Assembly (NCBI RefSeq): GCF_017591425.1
Contig: NW_024465885.1
Span: 43,643,001 to 43,707,000 of the forward strand
Origin: Ochotona curzoniae
Lineage: Eukaryota; Chordata; Mammalia; Lagomorpha; Ochotonidae
Direction: 5' to 3'
Length of the DNA: 64,000 nt
Shown: positions 33,188 to 43,720 of the stretch, one piece after another
How positions within the stretch are numbered: position 1 is the stretch's first letter
How the letters are laid out: each line of letters starts with the position of its first letter
Notes under the pieces: generated by a model
Databases searched by the model: none
Told to the model about the DNA's origin: nothing
What the model saw: the letters and a program-made list of their open reading frames with translations, nothing else
Made by a program: the position numbers and the translations under genes

Positions 33188-33473
33188 AGGTATTCCTTTA
33201 TTTACCTATTTGACGGGAGAGTTAGAGGTGCAAGGCAGGGACATCCAGAGAGATCTTCCTGTGCAGATTCATGCCACACAGTCCAGAGCTGAGCCAGAAG
33301 CCAGGTCTCCCATACGGGTGCAGGGGCCTGAACGCGTGGGTCACCTGCTGCTGCTTTCCCACATGAATTAGCAGGGAGCTGGATTGGAAGAGCAGCCAGG
33401 ACATGGCGGATGATCACATGAGATGCTGCTGTCAAAGGCAGCGTCCAGTCCACTGCGCCACAACACCAGCTCC
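33188..33473 (-). mobile_element. C-element SINE, antisense
   Basis: 'tttatttacctatttgacgg', 'gagagatcttcctgtgc', 'gtctcccatacgggtgcag', 'gctgctgctttcccacatg', ending 'ctgcgccacaacaccagctcc'. Confidence 0.92.
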
Positions 33474-33559
33474 AATAGGGTTATCCTCGCAGCATTTTAT
33501 TGGCTAGCAAATCTTGCATGGGACATATATTTTAAACTATCATAATTCAATGCCATGCT

Positions 33560-33885
33560 GAGTGCTACCTGACTTTGCAATAAAAATAAAATAAATCTTT
33601 GCAGAGAGGAAGATCTTCCGTCTGGTTCACACCCCAAGTGGCCACAACAGCGAGAGTTGAGCCAATCTGAAATGAGGAGCCAGGAGCCTCTTCCGGGTCT
33701 TTCACACAGGTGCAGGGTCCCAAGGCTTTGGGCCATCCTTGACTGCTTTTCCAGGCCACAAGCAGGGAGCTGGATGGAAAGCAGGGCCACCAGGATATGA
33801 TCTGGCACCCATATGGGATCTTGGTATGTTCAAGGCGAGGACTTTAGCCACTAGGCTACCTTTCATTAAATAAATAAATCTCGAA
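33560..33885. mobile_element. Young SINE with inverted tail
   Basis: A sense young-SINE tail ('gactttgcaataaaaataaa' at 33571 on) runs straight into an antisense SINE body (33599-33862: 'gaggaagatcttccgtc', 'gtcccaaggctttggg', 'ggcgaggactttagcc'), then another sense-like tail ('taaataaataaatctcg'). This is either an insertion into another SINE's tail or an inversion junction. Confidence 0.8.
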
Positions 33886-34244
33886 GAAGCAACCAACAAA
33901 AGCTCCTCACTGCCCCGAGTAGGGACCCATGCAGGGAGCCTAACAAGCCCCAGGTTCCTCCATGACACTCAGTTTTAAACAGGAGACTCCCCACCAAGAA
34001 GAAGTAGGAAGCACTGGTCCATTTGCCTGAGCACCTCACCATCCCCCAAAAGCAAAGGAAAACATCTTGTATTTTTAAAAAGTCTGTTCCAAGTACAAAT
34101 CTGCTAAAAAGGAGTCAGACTGTGGATACCGGGTGGGGTGTAGTTGGCACGCCCACTCCTTCAGGTGCTCCAGTTCCTACAAAACAGGACGTTTACCTGG
34201 AGCTGCCAGCGTCGAGCTGCGGGAGCGGCTTCTTGCCAAACACA
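33886..34244. other. Unique DNA, no feature seen
   Basis: No element recognised. Confidence 0.45.
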
Positions 34245-34495
34245 TGTGGCAGAGGTGGGCATTTGCCGCAGCGTGAAGGCCCACAAGGGACGCCCAACAC
34301 CCACGCAGAGTGCTTGGACTCCAGTTTGGACTCCTGCTTCCTGCGGATGCTGCGCCTGGGGGACAGCAGGCGAGGCCCGGGTGTTTGGGCTCCTGCTGCC
34401 CACGGGAGCGCCCCTCGGTGTGGGCGTTCCAGGAGTGAACCAGATGGGACCGCTCCTCCTTCCCTCTCCCGTCTCGCTCCCTCTCAAATAGATGG
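34245..34495 (+). mobile_element. GC-rich SINE remnant, CSINE2-like
   Basis: 'gcttggactccagtttgg', 'gactcctgcttcctgcgg', 'tgggctcctgctgcccac', 'ccaggagtgaaccagatgg', 'ctccctctcaaatagatgg' follow the order of the second lagomorph SINE type. Unusually CpG-rich for a repeat. Confidence 0.55.
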
Positions 34496-35180
34496 ACCAA
34501 ATGTAACTTCAAAAGGTAAGGTGTTCCAGTGATGATCATTTCAACAGAAAGCACGCTTTCCCACATTTCAAAGGAAGCCAGCATGGAATTAAACTCCATC
34601 CACAGAATTCAGTTCTTTTTCTTCTTTCCCGTGTATGGAAAGGGAAAGGAAACCATTCATTCATTAGATCGTGTGTGCGAGCGCCCTTGAACCTTGTCTG
34701 TGATTAGGAATAACTGACGTTTGAAATCCAGTGATGCCTTGATTCTTTAAAACCGTCACTGGCGTAGGGGATCGTGGTGTGTTCTGTTTTCCTTTAGGCG
34801 CCACTCCTTGTTTGGAAATCCTCAGCGCGGGGACATTTACAAAGCGCAGGATCTGGGGAACCTCCGTGGTGAGTCGCGCGGGCCGCGTCTGCGTCTCCAG
34901 GCTCGCCTTCCCCTGCCCGGGATGGGAAATGATGGACAGTCGGCTCCTGTCCATCTGCAGCGCTTCACGCCTGAGCCTTCATTTCCTTGAGACACAGCTC
35001 CGCCTTCAGGTCACGGCAGACATGACAGGACGCCCCTGGAGGTGGCCCATGGAAAACCTCCTCCAGGGCCACAGGCACTCAACAGGATTAACACCAGCTG
35101 ACATAGACCCGGAGCCAAGCTGATGCGGTAACAGGAGATGATACACCTGCCTAATTACCGCTGCCGCCCAGGTGACATTC
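34496..35180. promoter_or_regulatory. Candidate conserved non-coding region
   Basis: Repeat-free, CpG-retaining DNA with 'ccattcattcattagatcg', 'cctgcctaattaccgctgc' and 'catttacaaagcgcagg'. It follows the 28-31 kb candidate enhancers and may belong to the same regulatory domain. Confidence 0.35.
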
Positions 35181-35369
35181 CTGGAGGATTCCTGTAAAGA
35201 AAGGAAGAAAGGAATATTCTGGATGCACTGGAGCCTGCAGACCCAAAGCAATGGGTATGCCTCTTTCTGGGGGATGTCCACTCAAGAAAGCTTCTGTCAA
35301 TTCTTGTCCTAGCGGTATGTCTGCTTGGTATCCCCTATAGCTACTTTCATTTACAAATATTTGTTTGTG

Positions 35370-35540
35370 GGCTGAGGGGAGGCACGCACTCAGGCCTATC
35401 CTGTGCTGCCTTTCCAGGTGTCCTGGTGGGAAGCAGGATGGGAAGCACAGCAGCCAGGACTCAAGCTGTTGCTCCGATATGGGAGGCCAGCACAACAGGC
35501 GGCAGCTTAGCCTGATCCGCCACTACAGCCCCTCCTGGAG
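35370..35540 (-). mobile_element. C-element SINE, antisense, partial
   Basis: 'cactcaggcctatcctgtgc', 'tgctgcctttccaggtg', 'gcagccaggactcaagc', 'gccactacagcccc'. The AT tail is not evident. Confidence 0.8.
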
Positions 35541-35562
35541 ATACTTTTATTCAGAAAAGTTA

Positions 35563-35868
35563 GGGGCTGGCATTTCAGTGTGGCAAATCAAGCCACAGTC
35601 TGTAGCACCGGCAACTCATGGGCTCCAATTCAAGCCTCGGCTGCTCCACCTCTGATCTGGTTCTATGTTAATGTGCCTGGGAAAGCACTGGAAGATGGCT
35701 CGTGTGTTTGGCCCCTGCCACCCATGGGAGAGACCCAGCTGCAAGTCCCGGCTCCTAGCTTTCGCCTGGCCCTCCACTGAATGTTAGGGAGTGAACCAGC
35801 AAATGGAAGGCATTTCTCTCTCTCTCTCCCCTTCTATAACTTTTCAAAATAAATAAATAAATGTCTTT
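35563..35868 (+). mobile_element. C-element SINE
   Basis: 'aggggctggcatttcag', 'ctcggctgctccacctctg', 'gttagggagtgaaccagc', (TC)n, (AAAT)n tail. It lies about 20 bp from the antisense copy, making an inverted pair. Confidence 0.9.
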
Positions 35869-35909
35869 TTAAATTTTTTAAATTATGTGACAGTCTCTTA
35901 ATAACAATC

Positions 35910-36060
35910 ATGTCACTAGAAATATGTGCTGAGTAAACATTTAATGCCATCCCAGGGCTGAGGGCTCCCACGAGGGTTACTTCTCTTGAACTTTCACAGC
36001 AGCCTCATGAAGGAGGAATCAACATCCTCATTTCGTTGTGCAAAGGGACAGAATAGGAGT
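35910..36060 (+). repeat. MIR remnant
   Basis: 'cacagcagcctcatgaagg', 'aacatcctcatttcg' and 'gtgcaaagggacagaat' keep the order of the MIR core. Diverged, as expected of this ancient SINE. Confidence 0.5.
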
Positions 36061-37614
36061 GGCCCGGAAATGGGGAAACTGGCATCCGGGCTTGGTGGGG
36101 CACAGAGGCTGTAATGGCCACTGCCTCTTTGTAGAGGGCTTATCTCTTGGCACAGATGGACAACTCCACTTCTAGTCTCAGAGGGTGTCATCTAGACAGA
36201 AAACAGCCCTATCTTTGCCAGTCACAGATGCTCTCGAGCTGGGTGAGGCGTGATAGGGTCCTTTATGAGCAAGTATCTAGAGGATGCTCTTCTCAGAAAC
36301 AGAGTGGATACTGAAACAGTATCCCAACACTCCTTGGATGCTAGAAATGAGAGGCGGCACCCCTGGTGGCCCATGCGAATGGCCCAAGATCTGGAGCAAA
36401 GTGAAAGCCATCACTGGGTGGCCAACTTCTCTGGTCTGTGACCTCAACTCTTGCCTGTACCTACAAGTGCATAGGCCAACAAAACCGGGTTTTCTACCCT
36501 TTTTAATCCCCTACTATACTCCAAAGAAAACTGATACATAAGCGTGCTGTTGCTGAATTCTTGCTGGTCTATTAGCAGGGGAAAGTTTATCTACCGTATA
36601 TGCTGAGAACAGAAATAGCAGATCTAATCAGACCTCATTGAGACGGCAGCAGCTAAGTCATCAGAACGGAGCCCAAAGAAGGAGACTGGCTGAGACGAGA
36701 AACTGCATGAGATCCTTAAGACTGCGGTGGATGTGAGAAAAGGTCCAGAGGGAACAAGAGGCTGTGAGAAGGAGAAGTTCAGACAGAATATAGAAATCAC
36801 AAGGCAGATGCCTGGAAAAGAACGCACTAAAGGCACATGTTGTGTAAGCAAGAAACGTCTCCCCGTAACTGTGCTGGACTCAGATGAAGTGGTGTTACTG
36901 GAGGTTAAATAATCACTGAGTGGTACTGAGTCAGAAGCTGGGACGGGGCGTGGCTAAGCTTGGCACTTGCCATCTGGCTTCTGCATGTCGGTCCCGTGGT
37001 GTTGACACAACTGGAACAAGAATGAGGAGGTGGAAGCTTGGTCACGCTGCTGAGCTAGCCACCAAGGGTGCTCTGCAAAGCAGGGCCTTCTAGAAGGCAG
37101 GTGTCTGAACAAGCAGTGTGCAACAGGGCTCTCTACCCCGAGGAACAAAGACAGTAAGTCAGCAATCCATTGTCAGGTGTGCACGCTGTCCATACCTCTA
37201 TCCTCCTGGCTCCACTTCCCCTTCTTCCCACCCCACCCTAAACCAACTAAGCTTTGCTATAATTCTTCCTCTGCAAGAGGCTGGGACAAGAAAGAATCTC
37301 ATTGCACATAATGTAGGTGTTCTCGGGCTGGCGCTGAGCCCTCGAGTGTCAAGGGCATCAGTTTCTGAACCTCTCTCCTGAGACTTTTGTTCTCTGTTGG
37401 GTTTGGAGGGCTGGTGATGCTCCAGAGAGGTGGGGTGTAAGAAACCAAGAGTACCTACCCTATTTGTGGGTGCTTTAGGGTGCTGAAGGATTGGATCCAG
37501 GCAGGCTCCAAGGTGCTCCCACAGGGAAGTCCTCGTAATTTCTCAAAGCAGATTCTTTCAACTAAATACTGCATGCCACACTCGGGTCATAGAGTGATGA
37601 CAGTGACAAAAACA
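36061..37614. other. Unique DNA, no gene or repeat seen
   Basis: 1.5 kb without a recognised element. A moderate CTCF-like word ('ccaccaggggtgcc' on the minus strand) lies near 36356-36372. Confidence 0.45.
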
Positions 37615-37899
37615 GATCTTAGGTGTGACTCATGGCTTGCCAGAAGATGAGGCATTTGGCTGGATCCAGCCACAACTGCCAGCATTGGGCCAGGCTGAAG
37701 CCAGAAGCCGGGAGCTTCATCTGGATGTCCCACATGGGTAACAAGGACCCAAACCCCTGGGCCATCCTCCGTTGTGTTTCCCAGACCATTAGCAAGGAGC
37801 TGGATTGAAAGCAGAACAGCCAGCACTTAACCCAGCACCTGTATGGGATGCTGGAGTTGCAGATGGCAGCTTTGCCAGTTAGGCTACAATGCCAGCCCC
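37615..37899 (-). mobile_element. C-element SINE, antisense
   Basis: 'ccagccacaactgccagc', 'gaagccagaagccgggagc', 'cagaccattagcaaggagc', 'gtatgggatgctggagttgc', ending 'ggctacaatgccagcccc'. The AT tail is degraded. Confidence 0.9.
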
Positions 37900-39129
37900 T
37901 GTGTGAATTGTATACCCTATGGCTGCTTCCTTACAGGTGTAGGGTTGGCAAGCCAAGGTACCTGTGTGGGACTCACAAGTTTCTCACACCCTTGCAGCAG
38001 GACTCCAACCCACCACAAGCCAATTCCTGGCTGTGCTCTGACAACACTTGTTGCCTTGGGCATTGGTTGTTCCATCTGTGTGAGATACTTTCCCACCAGC
38101 CAATCCCCTCTCTCTCTTCTTCAAATTTCACCTTAGAGTGAATTTCTCAGATCAGCAGAGACAGGACCTTCACCCGAACACTGCTCAGCTTCCCACTCCG
38201 GCGATGTCTCATCTCCTAGGTGGTCACCACAGCACCACCATTACTAACACTTATGAAGATGCTCCTGCCCACACAGAAGTCCAGCACCCCTATCCATGCT
38301 GTGCACACGGGGTGCACTCGACACATACTTCCTGAATGTGCAAACAATGGAATAACTGAGAAGTTCAAGTTAGGAGACATACGTAGAAACTGTGTCTGTC
38401 TCTAAGGGAAATGGCTTGGACACAGTCTCTCTCTGTGATACCTCCTTATCCAAACACATGGCTTATGGACACATGGGGAGCTGGTAGCTGGGGCTGGACC
38501 AGCAGGGCTCGCTCATGCCCAGAAGAAGCATGCTCTGCACACATTACAAAAATGCACTGTTCTCTTCCCCAGACTGCAAAGTGCTAGTTCTCGAAAGATG
38601 ACATAGATGTGGGGCTCAGGGCTAATCCAATTTTCACTTCATGGTGCGTCATCACATTCAGCAACTGGAAAAAAAAACCTTCCTGTGCACCTGCTTGGCA
38701 CCAAGCAAAATTCTAGGGACTGGTCCTTTTGTTCGCGTGGTAGATTTCTGCAAGACCATTTGCTTGGCTTGCCCGCCTCACCGTAGCAGCAGCACGAAGC
38801 TGACAGTGTGGGCACGTCTAGCATTCTAGCTGGGATGTGGAGTCCAGCTTCCTCCGACATGTTCATCATCCTCACAACTCCACCTGATCACCACGACGAG
38901 AGAGGCACTGCAGGTTGACTGACCCAACCCACAGCAGGACCCGAGTTCCCGCTTAGGAGACCTTTGCTTGCGGACTATTTCTTAGAAATGATGGACTAAG
39001 TTAAAGACGTGCAGCCCCGGCCCCTCCTGGCAGCCCAGCATTCTGAGTGTTAATGTTCCACACAGTAGAGACTCACACACAGCCATCCCTGCATGCCACC
39101 TGAGACCACCGCCAGGTGCTCAAGCCCCC
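37900..39129. other. Unique DNA, no gene or repeat seen
   Basis: No recognisable repeat or exon. A weak MIR-like word near 38865 is not enough for a call. Confidence 0.45.
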
Positions 39130-39385
39130 TCCACAAGAGGGTGCGGAATTATAGAAACCTACATTGTCCTCCCATGCACTTCAGCTCAGCTGTAGATTCT
39201 TGTACCCAATTCAATGTAAATTCTTCACGAATAATTGACTTATTGCATCATATATGGAGTAATGACCAGAAAAGGACGTGGTGCATGCTCTGTCGGACAC
39301 ACTTCCCCTCCCCGTCCCCTTCATTTTGGATCCACGGTTGGTTGGATCTGAGAATACAGACACAGTGGGTACAGAAGCCTGCCTG
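39130..39385 (-). mobile_element. MER2-like (Tigger family) DNA transposon
   Basis: Antisense order of MER2 blocks: 'cctcccatgcacttcagc', 'cccaattcaatgtaaattc', 'ggagtaatgaccagaaaag', 'ttttggatccacggttgg', 'gatctgagaatacagacac'. It is non-autonomous and has no coding frame. Confidence 0.7.
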
Positions 39386-39529
39386 AGGTTTATTCTAGCA
39401 ACCTTGATTTCAGGTTAAGGCTTTTACAAGGGGTTTTGTAATTATGCCATACTCTGCCTTGCAGAAAGTTTGCATTTAGGCTTGTATGAAACCATTTGCA
39501 GCGCAGCGTCTGGCCGTCTGCATAAAGGT
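39386..39529. other. Unique DNA left of the CTCF/YY1 pair
   Basis: No repeat recognised. It leads into the regulatory motif pair. Confidence 0.4.
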
Positions 39530-39545
39530 CCAGCAGAGGGCGGCA
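39530..39545 (+). promoter_or_regulatory. CTCF-like binding site
   Basis: 'ccagcagagggcggca' matches the CTCF core at nearly every informative position (CC-nnCAG-GGGCG pattern). Orientation is plus. CTCF sites of this strength often anchor chromatin loops. Binding is not shown by sequence alone. Confidence 0.65.
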
Positions 39546-39574
39546 TTTCCTAACACGAAGCGCGCTGCCCCTGA

Positions 39575-39587
39575 CAAGATGGCCGCC
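39575..39587 (+). promoter_or_regulatory. YY1-like binding site
   Basis: 'caagatggccgcc' is a full match to the extended YY1 consensus. It lies 45 bp (start to start) downstream of the CTCF-like site, just before an MLT1-type LTR. Confidence 0.7.
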
Positions 39588-39629
39588 GAGTTCCTGTCCT
39601 TGGCTGCCTGAAGCCCAGTGCTGGGTGGC

Positions 39630-39930
39630 CTAAAGGACAGGATTGTCATTTTCTCAGCGTTCTGGAAGCCAGACGTTCAAAATCGAAACTTTGGCTCTCT
39701 TTATCTTGCTGATGGCCGTCTTCTCCCTGGGGCGTCTCAGGGGTTTCTCCTGGTGTGCTGGCATTGTCCTGATCCAATTTGTGTTGGATCCCGGCCCACC
39801 CGGATGACTGCATTTTATCGCAACAGCCTTTTTAAAGACTCTACCCCCAGTCCATTGGCATTCTGGAGGTTAAAATTTTCATCACAGGAATTTGGAGAGG
39901 GGTGATATAGTTCAGTGCACCACAGCCTCT
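39630..39930 (-). mobile_element. MLT1-type MaLR LTR, antisense
   Basis: Antisense blocks in MLT1 order: 'gcgttctggaagccagacg', 'caaaatcgaaactttgg', 'gttggatcccggcccacc', 'cggatgactgcattttatc', 'gattctg'-like region, and the end 'gatatagttcagtgcacc'. The retroviral solo LTR inserted just beyond it. Confidence 0.75.
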
Positions 39931-39945
39931 GGATTCAATTGTGTT

Positions 39946-40447
39946 TGTTAGACTCGGGGAGAGTCCAACCCCGTGGAGGGGAGCCGCACCGTCATTGGCA
40001 AAACAAGTCAAACACAGAGGCTGCAATAAGCATGAGGATTTTATTGAGCATTCGCGAATGGGCAACAGAGTCTCTGGAGGCACCCAGGATCTGCGCGCCT
40101 CACAAACATTTTGGAACAGTTTTTATAGGGCAAAATCACAAACTCTGCATAACAGTCAGCATTTCTCACTTTCAGATTAGATAGTCCGGGGGTCCCTTAA
40201 CTTTGTATATTTTCTCAATTGTTGATAGTCTGTATTCCTTGTCACTTTCTTATCCATTACATTCTTGCGTTGGCCTTGCTTCTTTATCTTCTTTATTCCT
40301 GTAATTGTCTGACTCATTTCTGGGAAACTAAAACTTTACTTGTTTCATGAAATGACTTCTCTATACTTGTTCTAACATGGCTGTACTCTTGCTCAGCAGA
40401 AGGCAATATACAGAAGCAGAATCAGGCGGTTATTCTAAACTCTTACA
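39946..40447 (-). mobile_element. Solo retroviral LTR with 4-bp TSD
   Basis: Bounded by TGTTAG (39946) and TTACA (40447), flanked by 'tgtt' at 39942-39945 and 40448-40451. On the minus strand the order is right for an LTR: U3, a TATA box ('ccctataaaaactg', about 40118-40131), then an AATAAA poly-A signal (about 40040-40045) and U5. There is no internal viral sequence, so this is a recombined solo LTR. A 4-bp TSD fits the ERV1/gammaretrovirus-like class. Confidence 0.88.
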
Positions 40448-40526
40448 TGTTGACTTTTAAAACTATATTTTACAATGAGATGAAATTATTGTGTAGTCAG
40501 TAAAAACCGACATTTAGATTTTGAAA

Positions 40527-40757
40527 AAGTTTTTAATTTTATTTGAGAAGTAAAGATAAGCGAGAGAGAGAGATCTCCCATGCATAGGTGCATGCGCCTA
40601 AATGCCCATTACAGCTTAACCTGGGCCAAAGCTGGGATCTGGGGACTCAGTACAGGTCTCCCACTCGGGAAGCAGTGCCCTTAAACTTGAGTCATCACCG
40701 TTGCCCCTCAGGACCTGTGTGAACAGGAAGCTGGAGTCAGGAATTGGAGCCATGGGG
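40527..40757 (-). mobile_element. Old SINE, antisense
   Basis: 'gtttttaattttatttgag', 'gagagagagagatctccc', 'gtctcccactcgggaagc', 'gaacaggaagctggagtc'. Diverged; CSINE2-like in the middle. Confidence 0.75.
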
Positions 40758-41070
40758 TAAAAGAGGTTAAGTTGCCACGTGGAGCATTAGTATCCCAAAT
40801 GGGCACCAGTACAACTCCCAGATACTCCATTTCCAGTCAGCTCCCTGCTGTATGCATGGGAAAGCGATGGAAGGCGGCCAGGGTGTTTGGGCCCCTGCAC
40901 TTAAGTGTGCAACCCACAAGTTCCTGGCTCCTGACTGGTCTGACCAAGTCCTGGCTGTTGTAGTCATTTAGAAAATGAACCAGGAGATGGAAGATCTCTC
41001 TCTTTCCCTTTGTCTGCTCCTGCTTCCGCCTCACAGTAACTCTTCCTTTCAAATAAGTTAAATCTTTAAA
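40758..41070 (+). mobile_element. C-element SINE
   Basis: 'agtatcccaaatgggcacc', 'gtcagctccctgctgtatgc', 'caagttcctggctcctgac', 'cctttcaaataagttaaatc'. It directly abuts the antisense SINE, giving an inverted pair of about 540 bp. Confidence 0.9.
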
Positions 41071-42034
41071 AGAAAAGAAGAGGAAGAAGAACTGGTGCTA
41101 AAAATGGAACCCAGGTACTATGATGTGGAATGCAGTGCTAGGTGAAGTGCCCACGCCCAGGCTAGCCCCATGCAGTAGCATCCTCTCACAATGTCAGCCG
41201 CAACCACGGGCGGTTATAGTGGGTGCTCTGCACTGGGATGAGCTGCTGAACTGGGGCGTTGTGTCTGTGAGGTGCATGACTCAGCTTGCAGGCTTTCCAA
41301 CTCAAAATGGGTTTATCAGGATGTAATCCCCCTTAGAATCAAGGAATACCACACACGTCACAGTGCGTATCTGTTGTTTTCTAAAAATCATGTTATCCTT
41401 TCTACTCGCTGCAATGAGTCACACACGGCATCTAAGGCATGCTGAAAGCTCCTGTGAAGATGTGGAGACAGACCAGCAGCAAGACAAGTGGAGGTTGGCT
41501 GGCGGCCAGCTGGCCTCCTGGGACTCACTGGGGAGCTGCAGGTATTAAAGCCAAGGCCATCCCAGACATTTTCCAGACCAGCCTTGCAGACATTCTGCCT
41601 CTTGCCCCAACTTCACACCTGCGGCTGGGACAGCCCCTGCTGAAGCCTGGATCTGCCCAGAGCCAAGGGGGTCCATCCATCTTGCAGTGAGATGATGGCA
41701 AGTGTGATCTGACGATAGTGGAGCCTCTCAGCTCCCACCCCCACCTCCACAGGGATGCCAGTCCTGTTCCACAAGGACAAGGACAGCCAGGAGTTTCAGA
41801 GGGGCTGTGCTCACTGGCCTGTAGCACATCCATAGAACTCACTCCATAGTCTAAAATGAAGTCTACCCATATCTCCAGAGGTGATCTATGGCATAAATAG
41901 ATGAATCTAGAGAGTGATCAAGTACCTTCTGCCATCAGTCAGCTTACTTTATATAAAGATCCTTTTGAAGTATGGCAAAGGTTTATCTTTTTACACATTT
42001 CCAATATCAGATATTGAACAACATATACCTTTCC
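41071..42034. other. Unique DNA, no feature seen
   Basis: No element recognised. Confidence 0.5.
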
Positions 42035-42700
42035 TGTCTTAATTTGTTTTCTGTTGCTATAACAGGATACTTGAGGCCAAGTAACTAAAAAGGGATGTGT
42101 TTGTCTCTTTTTAAAAAAAAATTATTTGTTTTACTTTAGAAAGTTACAGAAAGAGAAAGAGACAGAGAGCTTCAATTTTCTGGTTCATTCTTTCAGATGG
42201 CTACAGCAGCCAGAGCTGGGTTGGTTCAAAGTTGGGAGCTTCCTCTAGGTGCCTCACGAAGCTGCAGGGGCCCAAGCACTTGAGCCATGCTCTGCTGCTT
42301 CCCCAGGCCATTGGCGGGATTGGAAATGGAGCAGCCAGAGACTCGAATGGCTGCCTGTATGATATGCCAGTATTGCAGGCAGATCAGTCGCATAAGCCAC
42401 TGTGCCAGCTCCTATCTCAGTTTGTAGACAGAAAGTCCAAACAGCATGGCACCAGTTCTGGTGAGGAACTTCTGGTTGCATCACCTAGTGGCAGATGGCA
42501 TCGTAGTCCAAGCGCACATAAGCACAGTCACATGCCAAGACAGGAAGCCCAGGAGTGGGAGAAGGACCACTCTTATTCTTCTGTCAGCAACCTTCCCAGA
42601 CCCACTGGGTCCCACCTCTCAAAGGTTCAACCACCTCCCACACCACTTGGGAGCCAAGTCACAGTCAGCCATAGCAAGACCCTGGCTGGAAGAAAGCTAG
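42035..42700 (-). mobile_element. MaLR LTR (MST/THE1 type), antisense, split by a SINE
   Basis: Left part 42035-42112 ('ttctgttgctataacagg', 'atacttgaggccaagtaac') and right part 42415-42700 ('catggcaccagttctgg', 'gtcacatgccaagacagg', 'aaccacctcccacaccac') form one antisense MST-like LTR around the SINE at 42113-42414. Confidence 0.82.
42113..42414 (-). mobile_element. C-element SINE, antisense, inside the MaLR LTR
   Basis: 'ttatttgttttactttag', 'aaagttacagaaagagaaag', 'gctacagcagccagagc', 'gggattggaaatggagc', 'ccactgtgccagctcc'. Its position dates it as younger than the LTR. Confidence 0.92.
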
Positions 42701-42961
42701 ATGCAGACCAGAAAGCATAATCCTTTGCTTATGGTGGGATTCAGTGTGGATTTGCCTTACTGTATGACTAGCTTAATTGACTGAGCCTGTAAGGACGTTA
42801 GAGAAGAAATTTAACTGGGCATAAGATTGAAAGCCAGAGGCTGGGCCACAGGCCAGCCAAGGTGGCTGTCTCCTCCTCGTGTTGTAGACAGCAGCAGGCC
42901 TCATGAGTCAACACAGAACCCTCTGCCTTGCGTTCTAAACCCTGGGAGTCGGTGTGGGCTC
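42701..42961. other. Unique DNA, no feature seen
   Basis: No element recognised. Confidence 0.45.
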
Positions 42962-43261
42962 TTTCCCTTTATTTGTGTGAAAGGCAGAGTGACAGAGAGC
43001 GTAAGAGGCAGAGAACAAGAAACCTTCCATCCGCTGACTTATCTCCCTGTTGGGTGCGCTGACCAGGCCTGGGCCTGGGTGAAGCCGGGAGCCAGGAGCT
43101 TCTTCTGGTTCTTCCATGGGAGTGCAGGGACCCAAACCCCTAGGCCAGCTTCTGCTGCTCTCAGGATTGAACGTGCAGCAGCAGGGCACGAGCTGGCACC
43201 CATATGGGATACCACCATTATAGGCGGTAACTTTACCAGCTGTGCCACCATGCCAGTCTCA
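42962..43261 (-). mobile_element. C-element SINE, antisense
   Basis: 'tttccctttatttgtgtg', 'aaggcagagtgacagagag', 'gagccaggagcttcttctgg', 'gcacccatatgggatacc', ending 'gctgtgccaccatgccag'. Confidence 0.92.
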
Positions 43262-43289
43262 GCAAAGCATTTCTGATACAGTCCAGAGA

Positions 43290-43720
43290 ACCACACACAA
43301 TGCTCACCACATATACCTCATACCACACACACACCTCTGCCACGTGTAGCACACACACCATACACAATGCTCACAGCGTAACCACATAACCACATTGGTC
43401 ACGCACAGCATACATCATATGTACCACGCATACCACATACACACCAGACACACACCACACACATGTACATCACATAGCCACACTCAAATACGTATACCAC
43501 ACCCACAACGAACACCTACAACAAGCATACCACCTACTACATTTGCCACACCCACAACAAGCATCGCACAACCACATGCATCACACACAGCATGCACCAT
43601 GTATACCGCACACTACACACATACACACCTCATACATAACCGCATGTGCCACAAACACCACCCACACAAGATACATACATACAACATATCCCTGAAACCC
43701 ACAAACCCCTTACTCCCACA
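43290..43720. repeat. Degenerate CA-rich minisatellite tract
   Basis: About 430 bases of ACAC, CACAT, ACCACA and CATAC words without a fixed period. It is the strand-complement in style of the TG-rich tract at 106-690. The long stop-free frame here is His/Thr-rich and spurious. Confidence 0.88.
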
